In this document: positions 48,027-61,323 of the stretch, one piece after another
Layout of the letters: each line of letters starts with the position of its first letter
How positions within the stretch are numbered: the first letter of the stretch is position 1
DNA from: Ceratodon purpureus
Taxonomy: Eukaryota > Streptophyta > Bryopsida > Pseudoditrichales > Ditrichaceae
DNA length: 64,000 nucleotides
Direction: 5' to 3'
Assembly (NCBI GenBank): GCA_014871385.1
Contig: CM026422.1
Coordinates: forward strand, 23,305,014-23,369,013
Notes under the pieces: model-generated
What the model was told of the DNA's origin: nothing
Seen by the model: only the letters and a program-made list of their open reading frames with translations
Databases searched by the model: none
Translations under genes and position numbers: made by a program

Positions 48027-50040
48027 ATATAGTAGCGACTACCTTTGTGATATCAATGCTTATCTAGATTTAATAGTGTCTTGAGTCAATCCAAACCGTT
48101 TGAAATCGATGCTTTATATTATAGAAATGTAGCTAGTTTCATAAACCACAATGGTTCATATTATGGAAAATGAAGAGTGGAGAATGGGGGGAGAATTGTC
48201 CATTATTTATAGTAGGGATGCCAATACAACTTTTACTTATTTATTGATTAAATAACTGAATTTCTCAGTTTTTATTTTTTAGCAAACAAATCAGTAAAAA
48301 TGACCTTGAAATGAAGCACGTTTCATCAACCACAGGTAGTACATATTGCCCTACTTATTTCTCATTCTATTAAGCATTATTCACAATGTGAAGATTTGTT
48401 GGAAAAAATCACAAAATTGTGATAACAATATAATAGAATAATACATTAGGAGAAGAGTTATCTTTAAGACTAAAGAGACATGTCATTCACCCTTTGATTG
48501 GTGGAGAAGGTCGAAAAGACTTCAAGAACTTTGTATAGTAGGTCACAAGTTACAATTGCAAGCTTTGTATTTTAATAAGCACATATTGTGTTTTTTATAT
48601 AATATTTACATTCCTTCACATGGCCCTCATTCAACAAAATTAGATCATCTGATAATAAATATTATAAAGAATTGAGTATGCATGTTGGATGCCAAATTCA
48701 TATAAAACCTTTATTTATCAAATTTATGTGTCTTTACAAAACATGCAACGTCTTTTAGTGTCACTTGAGGTTCTTATAATTATAGATGGTCTATTCTAGC
48801 CTTCCAAGTATTATTATATTTATAATAATATCATCTCTGAAAAGCCAGTTCTAAAGAATTCATATATGAAACCTAATTCATGTGTCTTTTCAAAAAATGC
48901 AACTTTTTTAATTCCTTGCAAGATTATTTATATGTTGTTTAAAGTGCTTCAATCATTTTCAACGTATCTATTGACCATCCATTTTATTACATGTTTTTTA
49001 ATATCTATATACAACGCACATTATGTATGCATACATAATTTTCTTTTAAAAATTAAATAATTACTGAAATTTTAATATGTATATTTAAAGAAAAAAATTT
49101 AAACTGCTATCATTAGTCACTATAAAAATAGTCGTGGGGCACCCATAAATTGATTGTAATTCTTTTATTTTTGCACACTTCAGAAACTATGTTGAGATAA
49201 TAGTTCCTCTCTAGTGAACTCTTGCCTAGCAAACTCCAATCTCTATACTTAAAATATTTAAAGCATCGTTTAAAAGTTAACTTATCTTATATATTTATGT
49301 GTGTATTTTCACAAAATGCACATTTAAACATGCTTAGATGTTTTTTTTGAATCATAGTTTTTCAATAAAATAAAATAGAATTAAAATTTTTGTAATTCTA
49401 TTATAATGTAATCAATTAGAATACTTTAACTACTTTGACAATGAATTTGCATTGATGCTGTGAATGCCATTGATTTGTGGTGGCCAATAAACCATAATCA
49501 AAGTCTAAGTATCATAAAAAGTTAACATATGAATCAACTTTTGATCAACATAAAAAGTTAACAAACCAACAAAATTTTGATGTGTAGTCCATTTTCTTTA
49601 AATTGACACAGTGAAATTGAAGGTTGAGTAATTATTGCAATGATAATGTCCGAGAAAATCAAGTTGGTTTGAATTTGAAGTTGTATTATTGTTAACTTGG
49701 AGGTATTGCAGTGAGTGTTTTGTTTTTGAGACATGAACTTTGGTTCTTAGAAATGTGACTTGTGTATGATGAAATTAGACGAGCAATAATTGCTTATAAT
49801 AATGCATTGATCTGTCAAGAAAACAAAAGGTTACATGTTTTAAAAATACATAAATAAGGTTTGATGTAGGATTTTGGTGGAATTTTTCTGTGATTGATAA
49901 AAGAAGAAAAGAAAGAAGAGATTGAAGTCGGAGTTGGAAACTTGAAAAGTTGTTTGAAAGGTTATATAGATTAAATAGATGGCTATTCAAAAGGTAATTA
50001 CAAAAGTTATTTCAAGCAATATTTGAAAACCAATTGACGT

Positions 50041-50044
<4 letters not shown>

Positions 50045-50092
<48 letters not shown>
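50045..50092 (+). repeat. 48-base poly(A) tract
   Basis: An uninterrupted A run, the longest homopolymer in the window. It could be the tail of a retroposed sequence or a nucleosome-excluding dA:dT tract. I see no clear target duplication around it. Confidence 0.9.
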
Positions 50093-50094
<2 letters not shown>

Positions 50095-53000
50095 TGACTT
50101 CATTCATTTTTTGGGTAAATTATATTTTATTTCCTTTCAATATGAATGCCTTTCGTTTGTTGCTTCTTAGTTTTGATTATTTTGGAATTTTTTTTACAAA
50201 GTGATCTTCATGTGATTTTCAAATTTTACACACTACAAACCATCATTCAAAAAATGAGTAACGTTGTTTTGAACTTTACTTTAATTTTGTCGACGAGATA
50301 CTCAAAAGAGGGCTTTTATCTATGAAAATTACAAAGGGAAGTGGAAGGCTTAGGCGAAACATGGCGTAATAGTCGTCAACCTACCCTCGCTTGCAACTTC
50401 CTAAATATACATCTATATATTCATTTAATTATTTACTTCCTAAATGTGAGACTGCAGACTTCTCTCGTCAGTGCCGCAATGGAAACTTCATTGTAAAATA
50501 TTTAATTTATACTAAAATTAAAAAATATGGAGTTTGTACCAAAGGATATGATAAATTATTATTTTCATTGACGGTTGTGCGTAGCATTGTGTAGCGCTAG
50601 TCAATAATTATAAATTTGACTATTTCTAATTTCAAATAATATATTATTCAAATACTAACAAATTTTTTGTTTAAAAGATACAAATATAAATGTGAATACA
50701 TTATACTTGTTTCAAGCTATTGATGTTGGATTTGATAATTGTAATCAATATGAGATTTCAAAAAAATGTTTTGTAAATTAATCATAAAAAATAATTTAAA
50801 AACACTCTATTAAATAAAGTAAACAGAAGGAATCTGCAATAACATAATTGACATAATTTTTTATTGAACCAAACCTTAAAAATTCTCTTTTATTTATTAG
50901 TCATATTATAATATTCATTACTTGCATTTGATATTTAACGAAGTTATACTTCTTGTTTTAATTCGAGATATCTTTACACATACATATCTATATGAGTTGT
51001 GTTCAAATGAATGAAGATGAAAAAACATAAATTTTAAAATGATTGTATGGATGGATGACAATTTTTAAGAAGAATAACATATTTAGTGTCTATTTTTTCA
51101 ACTACCATTTTTTTGCTTGTTCTTTAGAATAATACGTCAATTATATTTGCTGAAAGTGGATTAAGTTTTTTTTTTTCTATATAGATTCTTAGAATCAAAA
51201 TGCAAACACTTAGAGTGAATTTAGTCCATGGCCTTGGATTCATTACATCAATTTGAAGTTGTCAAGGACTTCATTGAAGTATTCAAGGACTTTATTGAAG
51301 TTTACAAAGATTATCGATGGGGCAGAAATGTTTTGTTGTGAAAAACTTAAGGATATTAATAAAATAGAGTAACGGTATACTATTATACTTTGCATAATTT
51401 CAAGGTTTAATTTATAAAATAATATGAGATCTTTATTTGCACAAAGTAATAAAGAGTAAGAAGAAAATAAGATAAAATAAAGTGATGGAGAATTTGAATG
51501 AGTAAAATAAGAGGATTAGTGTATTCAAATAGAATCGTGGTGATAACTATGAAATTTGAATTTTTTTTGCATTTTCTTACATATCTAAAGATGGTAGGTG
51601 GTACCAACTAGTAATTACGTGTTAAGTTTTCTTTAACAATGTTAAACCATGTGGCCATACATCCACTTAACAAATTTGTAGTTTCAAACTTGAATTGATG
51701 TTATAGCACCTAAAGCACTTGATTGGTTGGCTATACGTGACTTAGCAATCAATATTGTACGCTGAAAAGTTTATAAAAATTCTCTTATTTTTGTTACGTT
51801 CTACTTTGTTGTTCGTATAAAAGAGATGTTTATAATACTCATTTTATTTGTTTAAGTTTCACAATCAAAGTTGAAAATTGCAAGATTAATTGGAAAAAGG
51901 ATTTAAAGGGGCTTTGATGTAATAGGTACAATATTTTGGCACTTTAGTTATTCCATATGTATGGATAAGACAAGTTAAAATAAAGACTTTATTTCCATTG
52001 GAAGAAGATCATGCCCTATAGGTTTCAAGATATCTTCGAAATAATAGTTGAATATTTATAATTTTCTTTCATTGAGATTGTGATTTGAGCCATATTTTGA
52101 GTTTTAGATAGATTTTTAGTTTAAAATTTCCATAAGTGTAGATGACCATGTTAAGAAGTTACAAGTATTTGAGTATTTTATTTTTGAAATGTGTTGCATT
52201 CAATCCATGGATGACTATAAATTTAATAGCATTTGATAGAAATTAGAAGATATCTAAAGATTTATAATGAAGTTTTCATTCATTTTCTTTATAAACTTTG
52301 TGAGAGTATAAGCTAATATATAGGTAAATTTGAAAAACCATTCGAATTTGTCATATATATATGATACATATTTTTGATATCAAAAGCCAATTCAAAATAA
52401 TATACCATAAAAAGAAATTTAATTTCAATCAAATTATTTTAAAATCAATGATAATAAAGCCAATCAATGTTATAGTTATAAACTCTTCAGTGAAAAGAAG
52501 AAAATGAAAAATTCAAATTTTTGCATAAATATATATATCAATATTATAAAATAATATGTCAAACATAATAATATTAGAAAGAAGACTTTTACTTAGAAAT
52601 ACAAAAAACATAATGTAGTTAGAAATGAGTCCTTTGGATTAAAAATGCCAAGTTTAAAGTAAAGATATCTTAGAGGGACCAAACAAAATAATCCAATCAG
52701 TTAAGTTCTTTAATAATTGTCTACCACTTGATTCATATCCGATTTGATAAATGTATTGAAAGAATAGTAATGATTGGTATAAGGTGTTGTCACATGTGAA
52801 ATAAATACAACATATGTTTGGATACAAGTAAGTTTATTGATAACAATTGTCTCTAGAGTACTTTTTACTTTAAAAAATCTATATAATTTAATATAAATAA
52901 ATAAATCATGCGAAAAATAACATTCATCACAAAAACTAACTTCCAATGAGGGAAAATTACCACCCAATTAAGTGCTTAAAATTGAAGACTTCAGGTGCCC

Positions 53001-53408
53001 TTCAAATAGCTTTTGAGACTTTAAAAAATACCTCAAAGAAAACAACCCTTCAAAACACGATCCTTATGTCTAAGTGCTCTTGTTACTTGAAGTGCTAGAT
53101 GGATAGCATCTTGTTCTTCATCTCAAGTAGCTCATCTAATCATATCTTTGTATATACAACTAAGACTCTGATTCTTTGAGAGTTGAACCAGACTGGAAAA
53201 AAATCTACAACTCCGGCTGCCTGTCTAGTCTAGTTGTTAGGCTTTGAATTTTGGGCTCGAGAGCTGCTGAGACAAGATCTAGATGGGAAGTTCAAAAGTT
53301 GGATATGATTCAGCTTTTGGTGGTTTGAAGCTTCCGATCAGTTAGCGATTAGTGATTCATTCTCAGACTAATTTGTGAATCAACTTCATCGATCAATTTG
53401 ACACTACT

Positions 53409-53600
53409 TTGAGACTTCCACTGGTTTCCGATTTCATTGATCACGAGCACATTGACGAAGCTTCTGGTGCAAGTAGCTCATTGCCAAGGCCGAGACGTCT
53501 ACGTTGCACAGATTGTGGCGATGTTGGTGTCCACGACGTGAGCATGAGTCCCAAGTGTCGGCAAGGACGGAATGTGAGGAGATTGCTTAACATTAGGTGA
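53409..53600 (+). other. Possible relic of a zinc-binding (transposon-type) ORF
   Basis: A short open stretch reads RRLRCTDCGDVGVHD and then SPKCRQG, with C-x2-C and a third Cys, in a GC-richer island inside the AT desert. That base composition and the isolated cysteine pattern suggest an old transposon or captured gene piece. Evidence is weak. Confidence 0.2.
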
Positions 53601-53952
53601 AAAATGACCTCACAAACGGGCCCTCTAAGATAGCCCGGGTTAGGTAAAAAGGCTGCCCAAAGGCCCCTTTGCTGCTCGCAGCAGACGCCAGAAATGCTGC
53701 CCGCAGAGTTGAGAGGAGTGCTCGCTGGCGCTGACCTGGCTAGGGTTGAATGGTTGAATATTTAGATTGTGCTAAAGGGTAACTGTGTCCTTTAATGCGA
53801 TGCCGAATATCCCTACTAACATATGCAGCAGGGCTCGGGATGTGTGCACAGCTGACAACGTTTGCTGTCAGCTCCGACACTGTTGCAAACTGGCCCACGC
53901 GCGTTTCCTCGAGGTGTTTGGTTTGAACCCCCGCGCCCGCAACGATGGTACC

Positions 53953-53977
53953 ACGGTGGCACCTTGGGTGCCACCGT
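53953..53977. repeat. Perfect 11-bp inverted repeat, 3-nt loop
   Basis: ACGGTGGCACC, loop TTG, then GGTGCCACCGT. It could form a stable short hairpin in single-stranded DNA or RNA. The arm shares GTGGCACC with the repeats at 55014-55133. Confidence 0.85.
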
Positions 53978-54574
53978 CAAAAGTGCATTGGCACCATTTT
54001 TTTCCTCCCACGTGCCAGTTTCAAAGGCCCTTTCGTGACCTTGTTTTTCCTCTAATGGATCAGATTAATTGTAGTGCGTCTCCATCGATTAGACTTCATC
54101 AAGTAGACTACAATGATTCGACCGACGAGGGTGCAGAGCTTGACTAATTAAGTGTCCGAAAGCGGATCAACGACAATGCTGATGTCATGTATGATAGCCA
54201 TGACACATTTTGACGACTCTTTTATAGAAACATTGCAGATCAGATTTCTCATATGTAGATCTGGAATTGTGGGAAGGCTGCAGATGCAATCTACTTACTA
54301 ATTCATGAGGTTTGGAAGTTCAATAGATGTGCTTAGAAGTAAATGTTGGCTTTCTTATGCGCTTGCAAAGTAAGAGAAGGTGGTTTAATAGAACATTTCC
54401 ATTTTCATTCGAAGTAAAGCAAAAAATCCAGGCAAGTCAAATTAAGTGTTGAATCTATACAAAATGTGTTTGAATATCAGTATAATAGATGCAATATAGT
54501 TTTGAGTTCCTTCTATCTTTCCTTATCGATGAAGATGATGAGGAGGATTAAACCACTTTGCTCAAGATTGATTC

Positions 54575-54610
54575 TTCATTATTTCATTGTACTTCATTAT
54601 TTCATTGTAC
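54575..54610 (+). repeat. Exact 18-bp tandem duplication
   Basis: TTCATTATTTCATTGTAC occurs twice without mismatch. Confidence 0.95.
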
Positions 54611-55013
54611 TGGAAGCATGTACCATACAAATCATGCATAATTTTGATACAAGTTTCATATTCCCTTCAAAATTTTCCATTAACGTCCTAGGTTTAGATA
54701 TGCCCTTCAATCTAAATGTTGAAATTTCAAAGCACTTCAAAATGAAATTCATGTGTTGGGCTTCAATTTTGAATAGGGTGCCTATTAGTGGCTCGTCATA
54801 GAAGAGTGTAGATATCTTAAGTCATGGGAATAAGACATCTCTAACCTTACCACAAAAGAATTCATCACAATGAAAGGAAAAAGAATGAAACCCAGGCGGA
54901 GATTCAAAACTTGCCAAATTGGAATTAATTTAGGCAGCGTTTGAACGGTTTCGACACCATCCCAGCCAATGACCACAAAGAGCGCGAAATTCGTCCCCTA
55001 ATGCCCCTCCGAC

Positions 55014-55133
55014 ATGGCACCCGCGATCCCCCGTGGCACCCCCTCACCCTCCCAATCCCCGGTGGCATCCTCTGTGGCACCTTACACCCGTCCCAAATCC
55101 GCCGTGGCGTCCGTCGTGGCAGTCCTCCGTGGC
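55014..55133. repeat. GTGGCACC-motif cluster
   Basis: GTGGC (or ATGGC) cores start at 55014, 55033, 55062, 55074, 55104, 55116 and 55129, most followed by ACC, ATCC or GTCC in a C-rich background. The spacing pattern 29/12/30/12 suggests an about 42-bp higher unit. Confidence 0.65.
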
Positions 55134-57531
55134 ACGCATTAGGGTCTCCGTCTCCGTCTCTCCGGCTCGGAGACTGTGTTCGGAGAGGCTCGCCTGTCGT
55201 TGCCATCTTTTGTTGCTGCTGCGAGCTTCGGCTTCATGGCTCTCCCGCTCCCGTGCTCTTTTGAATGCCGCGCATCTGCGGAGCCCCGCTGCTCCCCTGC
55301 CCTCGCCGCCCGGGGCCGCCGCGAGTTCACCTGTGCGCCTCGCCATTGAGCTTTCTCTCGTCGTTTTTCGTCGCCTGTGGAGTTCACGCGACTGGAGGGA
55401 GGGCGTGCTCGCGTGGAGTTTCTGGCGTTTCCGGCGGGGTTGCGCTTCGGGGAGCTTCGGGGAGCTTTGGGATCGGGCGGCGGGGACGCGCAGAGGAGGA
55501 TTGTGTTGGTGAGGAGGATTGTGTGGTTTTGGTGGCGAGTGTGATGAGCCGGCCCCGGATTTCTAGGTATTGTGAGGGTGTGGGGTGGTTCTAGGTCGCG
55601 GTTCGTGGTCGTGCGCTCTGGCGTTGGCTCTGGTGTTGGCTCTGGTTTGGTTTGGCGCTCTTGGTGGAGACATTGGAGTGGTTTCCATGTCGTGAAGAGG
55701 AGGTTTCGGTGGTTTATTTGAGGCGGGAATAAGAGTCTGGAGGTTAGGGGTTTGCGAGTGTGGGGTTGTTCCTTGGCCTTTGTCGCGTTTGCGGCTCAAT
55801 TTGGGGTTTGCAATCGGAGGTTATGTGAAGGAGGTTTTTATTTGAGGGCTTAGGGTATAGTGGAGACTGTACGGGGCTTTAGAGGGTGGCATTTGTAGTC
55901 AGCATGCAGGTTGGTGGGGGAGTTGGAGGTGGAGATGGTGTTCAGTGCAGTAGGGAAATGCGTTACGGCTATTCTGGATCATGAATATTGCTCTCCTTAA
56001 GAGTTTTTGAGGCCTCAGGGCTGTGGAGGTTTGCGGGAGTGGGGAGAGGTCTCTGGAAGTTGGAGTCGCAGGAGAGCTTCAATTAGGTCGTTCCGAGACC
56101 TGTAGAGCTCATTGTTTTTGTTTTACATCCTGCGCTGGGGTTCTAGTTGGTGGTGAAATTTTATCAAGGAATTCCTGAGGAGAAGCGGACAGGTGGAGTT
56201 CAGAATCGCGAGGGTTTCAGAGACTCGTTTCTTTTCTTTCGGGTGGAGGCCAAGACAAGATGAAGGAGCTGTTAGAGTGCACGGAGTAAGAATATTTGGA
56301 AATTTGTGCACCGAATATTGCCATGGACGGCCGCAAACAGGTACAGCTTTTACCTTATTTGAACAGGTCTCGATTCCTGACTTTCCGTGCAACGCTTTCC
56401 TGTACGCTTTTAGTACCTGTAGTCCTACCTCTTTATGAACAGCATACTGGCAAGAAGCGAAGGAGATCTGAGTCCGTACAGCAATTCGAAAAGAGGTTAG
56501 AGGGAGGATGAACATAGAAGCTACGCGCTTTCGTCGTTTGATATTACATCGTCCCGGTCGGTCCTAGTGTGATATCCAGTTTCGCATGTAAATGGCCAGA
56601 TTCATCAGTGATTGCAGCTTTAACCTTCATGCTTAGGATGAGGATGGATATTAAGAGGAAATATTTACATGTCTCACTTCAATCGCATTACATTCAGTCC
56701 TGACTGCCGTGGTAACGGAGTGGCACTGCATTGAATGTGAAGTTGACCGTAGAATGTTTTGAACAGTAGAAAATATAGTTGTTACATGCCCCTTATCACA
56801 ACTATTTGTTGTCAAGTCACAGAGGGAAAATTCTGCATTCCGTCCTCTCAAGGCTACTGGTATAAATCGGCAGTGGAAGGATGATCATGGTTAATTTTAG
56901 GGATCTTACAACTTCGGAAAGTAGATTTATGATGTTGAGGTCGTGACGTGTAAGTTTCTTGCCGCAATCGAAATCTTAGAGAACATGATGAATGAGAGGG
57001 TTTACTCATTCTCTTGCATTTTCTGCTCGATTTAGGGTATTCCTATTCACTGCAGATTATAGCTTGCAATTTCAGTTTTCTCTTCGAGAATCAAACAAAA
57101 TAGCGCTGAGAAACTCCGCAAAAGACGCCCTGAGCTAAGGGAAACTTTGTTTAAAGTAGTCATGGCTCACTGCCTGTACATCTTGCCACGCAAAAAGAGA
57201 TCATTCTTTGTAGTTTTTATCTTTACATGTTATCGATTTTAGAAAGGTGCATATTTTAAGAACTATTTGGTGATCAGTTTCAAGCACATGGGTCATTGTT
57301 AGCTAGTCGGGGAAGCAATTGAGGGTCATCTTTACAGTCAAATGATGTCTATCTTCTTTTGATTTCAAGACATTCGAATTCTGCCTCTTGGTTTTTGCCT
57401 CGAGCTCTGCTTTCTTGCATGAGGCGCTCATACAATTTCTTCTGGCCAGATTTTTGTGTAGATCAAAATCTTCTCTATAATGTAATACTGTAGTTATTAG
57501 GGTGAGGATAAGCTGTTACTAATTTGAAGTC
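55134..57531 (+). promoter_or_regulatory. GC-rich promoter and long leader of HOS1
   Basis: GC content jumps at about 55140-55560, then falls gradually toward the ATG at 57532. A long 5' UTR, perhaps with an intron, is likely. Open frames here (for example 55033-55512) are Arg/Pro-rich and match no family, so I do not call them genes. Confidence 0.4.
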
Positions 57532-60500
57532 ATGACTATTCAGGCTGCGCTGGAGCGCTTGGCACTGCTTGAGCCCCGTGAGTTGAGTGTCGAAGCAAAA
57601 ACCGAAACATGCAGGGCAACTCGTGATTTACGCAGCTGTGGGCGACCTGTTCATCATGTACTATCAACATGTGGCCATGCTTGTCTATGCGTGGAGTGTC
57701 TTCAACGCAGTGACAGCTGTCCAATCTGCAGGACCCCTACAGCCAGTTTTGGGCAAGACAAGCTACGGCTTTATGAGGAGTTTGTTGATGCAGGCCTCAC
57801 AAGAAAAGACGCTGGTCTGCTGCCAGAGAGTGCTGACGTTGGCCGACTTTACTCTTTCTTTGATGTGGCACTCGACAATAATCTCGTGTCTTTAATCTGC
57901 CACTATGTTGCAGAGGTGTGCATGGATGAAGGGGCTGTTTCCAGCAATGCATTGGTATCTATATTGTTAGACGGAGGTGTGGTGAAGGATTGGTGTAAGC
58001 GGACTTTTCACAGCATTGCCCTTGAACTGCGGGGGATTTATAATCTCACTCCAAAGCAGATGATCTCTAAAGCAGATGCTATTGACTGGAACGGGAGAAA
58101 GCTAGAAGGGGTTGTCCTTGTTTTAGAAGCTCTTGAGGCACCATTAGTGGATCAACCTCTTTCCGCAACTTTGCTTGAGCTTCGTCAGCTTCTAGAGTCC
58201 ATGCGCAAAGTTCTCCAGCATTTGGAAGTGATGGCTTGGTGTGCTCGTCATCAGTTTCTGGAAACCATCCCATCAAGCTATGCAAGCATCAGCCAGTGGC
58301 AGACAGCTGTTAAAGAACGGAAGTCGGCTGCTCAGGATAGGGCATGGTCAGAGACGGCTCACAATAATGGGAAATTGGGGGTCTCCCAACCAGCTACCCT
58401 TTTTATTGAAGAAGCATTATCAAATCTTGGACTTCTAGAAGACGACGACGAAGATGAAGCTGGTATGGTAGATCTTTCGGAGCTCAGCTGGCTATGTCAA
58501 GGTCCTACAGCTCAGACTCCAGCTTCTCTGAGGTTCAGACGTGACTTGGAGCCAATGCAATCAAGGTCGCCTTACCCGCCTGAAAGCATCCGTGCGGCTG
58601 TGGACCTGTTGTTTCTGAAGGGAACCTGTGATCTCATACTCGCTAAGAAAGCAATTTTTTTGTACTTTTTGTTCGATCGTCATTGGGCATCGTCCGACGA
58701 GACTTGGCGAGGGGTAGTGGATGATTATGCCGGCACATTCAGCATTCCAAGACATCTCCTGCTAGAGTCTCTTGTCTTTTACCTTCTTGACGATAGTAGT
58801 GATCACGCCCTCGAGGAAGCGTCTCAGTTACTGCCGGAAATTGCTAATCAAAACACACATCCCAAGGTGGTCACTGTGTTGCTGGAGCGTCATAAAGCTG
58901 CGGCAGCACTTGCTGTCCTTCGTGCAAGCGGACGCGATGGTCAAGCTGCAGATCTTGTTTCTCTTGCAGATGCTCTTACAGCTGTTAGAGTCTGGCTCCA
59001 ATGTGGTCTTCTTACTGAAGGGTATTCATACCAGAGAGCTTATGTCGATGGGATAAAGCGGGAAGGGGGTGATTGGCTATCCAGTATGGAGGTGTTGGTG
59101 AGCGAAGTCTGTAGGCTATGTATGAGCATGAGCTTATTGGACAAGATGTTAGTTCTACCATGGAAGAAAGAGGAAGAAAAGTATGTAAGGAAGTGTCTAC
59201 TTGATCGTGCCGGACAAGACCCCTCGACCACAGCTGGAAATCTTCTTGTTGTCTTTTATATTCAGGTACTAATCATTTCTTATTGATTTTCATAGAAGCT
59301 GCTTTTCAAGTTCATGAATGTGAGGGTTGCAATTAGTTAAGCAACGATTTTATGTGGGTTGCTACAGAATGATTGTCGCGTCGTGACTGAAACTGTACCG
59401 TGTGAAGTAATGTCTCGTTGTGAGTTTTGTGCTTTGTTTGTCACATCTGTTGTACCATCTTTGGGTTAAGGATACTCTTGGTTCAGTGAACTACAGATTT
59501 CTGGAGCCCACTCACTGGTTATATTATGCAAATTTAGGTGTTGGTGTCTTACATATGTTGTCTCTTTTCGAAAACTGACAGACGTTGTGTCTTTTGGTTT
59601 TTGTCGTTTGCAGCGATGTCGGTATATTGAAGCCAATGCAGTACACAAAAGGTTGATCGAACTTGAGGACCTGTGGGGAGAAAGGTGCACTGATGAGGCG
59701 AAGTTCTCCCGGGTTCGAATGGCTAGTGAACAGAGGAGCAGAATTGTTGTAAGTGTTCACTTCTCTTGTATCTTGGGTAATAAATGAAATTAATGCTGTT
59801 CGACAACATACATACGTATGTTGGGTTAAGCATACATGTTGCTGCAAATGGAGGATGTGAATCTCAATGAGACTGCAGACCTTAACCACAGTGGGCTAGT
59901 GTATTTTTAGTTCATCGCATTTTTTGGTATTTCTTCATGCTACATGTTTCCTGCCACCTCATTTACTGTATGCATAGTGTTGAGAAGTACGTACTGAGGA
60001 TGATCGGTTTTTAATAGGAAAAGTGCGTGGAGCTATTACCTGAGGTTCAGCAGCAGCAGGCTCGTAATGCCGTTGAAAGTGACGTCGAGTCGCCTCAACC
60101 AGAAATAATGACTGTGGAGGAGCATAGGTTTCCTCCGTTGGCATCCCCCCTCTTTGGTCATGCGGGGGGGAACCTGATAAGGGAACCCATGCCTTTCGAA
60201 GAAAGCAATCTTCCATCAACCTCTGCTTGGGCTAATATGAATCAACCTTCTTTTGCTCAAGAACGACTAGGGCTACGGTCACCCGCACGTTCATCTCCTA
60301 TTCTCTCGAACATGCATTTTCCCAAAACAAATGGGCCTACTCCAGCTCGTGATTTTGTCAGCATGGGAGAAAGCCCTGTGCAAGGGCGGCGTCTTCGGTA
60401 CGAGGCTGAACAATCGAAGGAACCGTCGCTTTATCCTACAATTGATTTTGGAGATGTGCAAAGGGGTGATGGATTGGATGCAGCCGGGCCAGGCTCTTGG

Positions 60501-61323
60501 GCAACTGGTGTGGAGAAGCGGATGCCAGTGAAAATGAATGGGACTGATCTGTTAGGCAATGGTTCACATTTAACCCTGGAGAATGGCTTTCGAACAGATG
60601 GATTGCTTGGAGATGATAATGACACAATGGAAACGGACCTGGAGAGAGCAGGTACCTGGCCATCAAATGGGAAGCGGCAGCCATCAGACCGGTCCTGGTT
60701 GCAGAAAACTGGAGAGAAGGATGCATCAAAGGATTTTACTTTTACGGGCATTGACGCAGAGAATGGACCCTCCTCCGTCGCAAGCGTGTTACCTTGGGAA
60801 TCTTCCAAGAGGTCAGTGGACTTATATGACCTCGTCTGGTATCCTTCCACGGTTGATTTGTGAATATCAAAATTGTGCTACCAGAATTGAGAAGGTTAAC
60901 CTGACAACAGAATAGGGGTCGCTCATATAATGGCCTTGTTTTTGGCTTCTGTTGTTTCACTTGCTTTCCGTTTTGTTCTAAACTCTGTTTATATACTCTT
61001 TGTGGGATTGCACATACTTGTTCATGTTCTTGCTGCAATCCCACTTTTTCTTATTTTACGTCACTATCAATCCGCAGTTCATATTAATAAGTGCAAAATC
61101 ATCCACCCCCCGCCCCCTTTTCTGATTTGGTTTATTGACAAGATCATTTTACGTGGTTTGTGGGATCAGGAATGCTGAGGCTGATGAGAATGGAGGCAGT
61201 CGCTGGCGCTCTGATGAAGGGGGTGATGAGCCAGTATCATCACTTACACCTGCAACTCGCTTGAAGGCCCTTTCTCAATCACAAGGAAGGTCTCGTAGTA
61301 GGTTCCACAGTTTTCGAGTTTGA
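57532..61323 (+). CDS. HOS1: E3 ubiquitin ligase / nuclear-pore-associated protein HOS1
   Basis: Four exons (57532-59265, 59614-59748, 60018-60811, 61170-61323) give 938 aa, close to the known plant size. The N-terminal variant RING has CGRPVHHVLSTCGHACLC (36-53), then CLQRSDSCPICRTPT with C63/C66. The long middle is the ELYS-like domain (SFFDVALDNNLVSLICHYVA, ESIRAAVDLLFLKGTCDLIL, SFYIPR-type SIPRHLLLESLVFYLLDD). The tail is disordered and ends in RSRSRFHSFRV. In Arabidopsis HOS1 degrades ICE1 and CONSTANS, restrains the cold response and flowering, and sits at the nuclear pore for mRNA export. The same roles in this organism are inferred. Exon 1 is unusually long (1.7 kb) and holds most of the conserved part. 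All phases agree. Confidence 0.94.

Larger units (their letters stand above)
46001..55000. other. AT-rich gene desert, ~9 kb
   Basis: I find no supported gene in this span. Contents: a TTAACCCCCTAAC motif (46602-46614), a diverged duplicate pair (47961-48026 and 49900-49976), a 48-base A tract (50045-50092), an exact 18-bp tandem (54575-54610), and a GC-richer patch (53430-54130) with a perfect hairpin. Degenerate transposons are likely, but no conserved transposase or polymerase motif could be read. Confidence 0.5.

Noticed and set aside
53785..54147. 120-aa plus-strand frame in the desert
   Set aside because: Covers the perfect hairpin and shows no domain; its cysteines do not form a recognisable motif.
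55033..55799. Arg/Pro-rich frames of 100-160 aa in the GC-rich island before HOS1
   Set aside because: GC-rich leader DNA opens frames by chance; overlapping frames on both strands with no domain.
59700..59720. GGGTTCGAATGG as a tRNA B box
   Set aside because: It lies inside a coding exon of HOS1, and no cloverleaf surrounds it.
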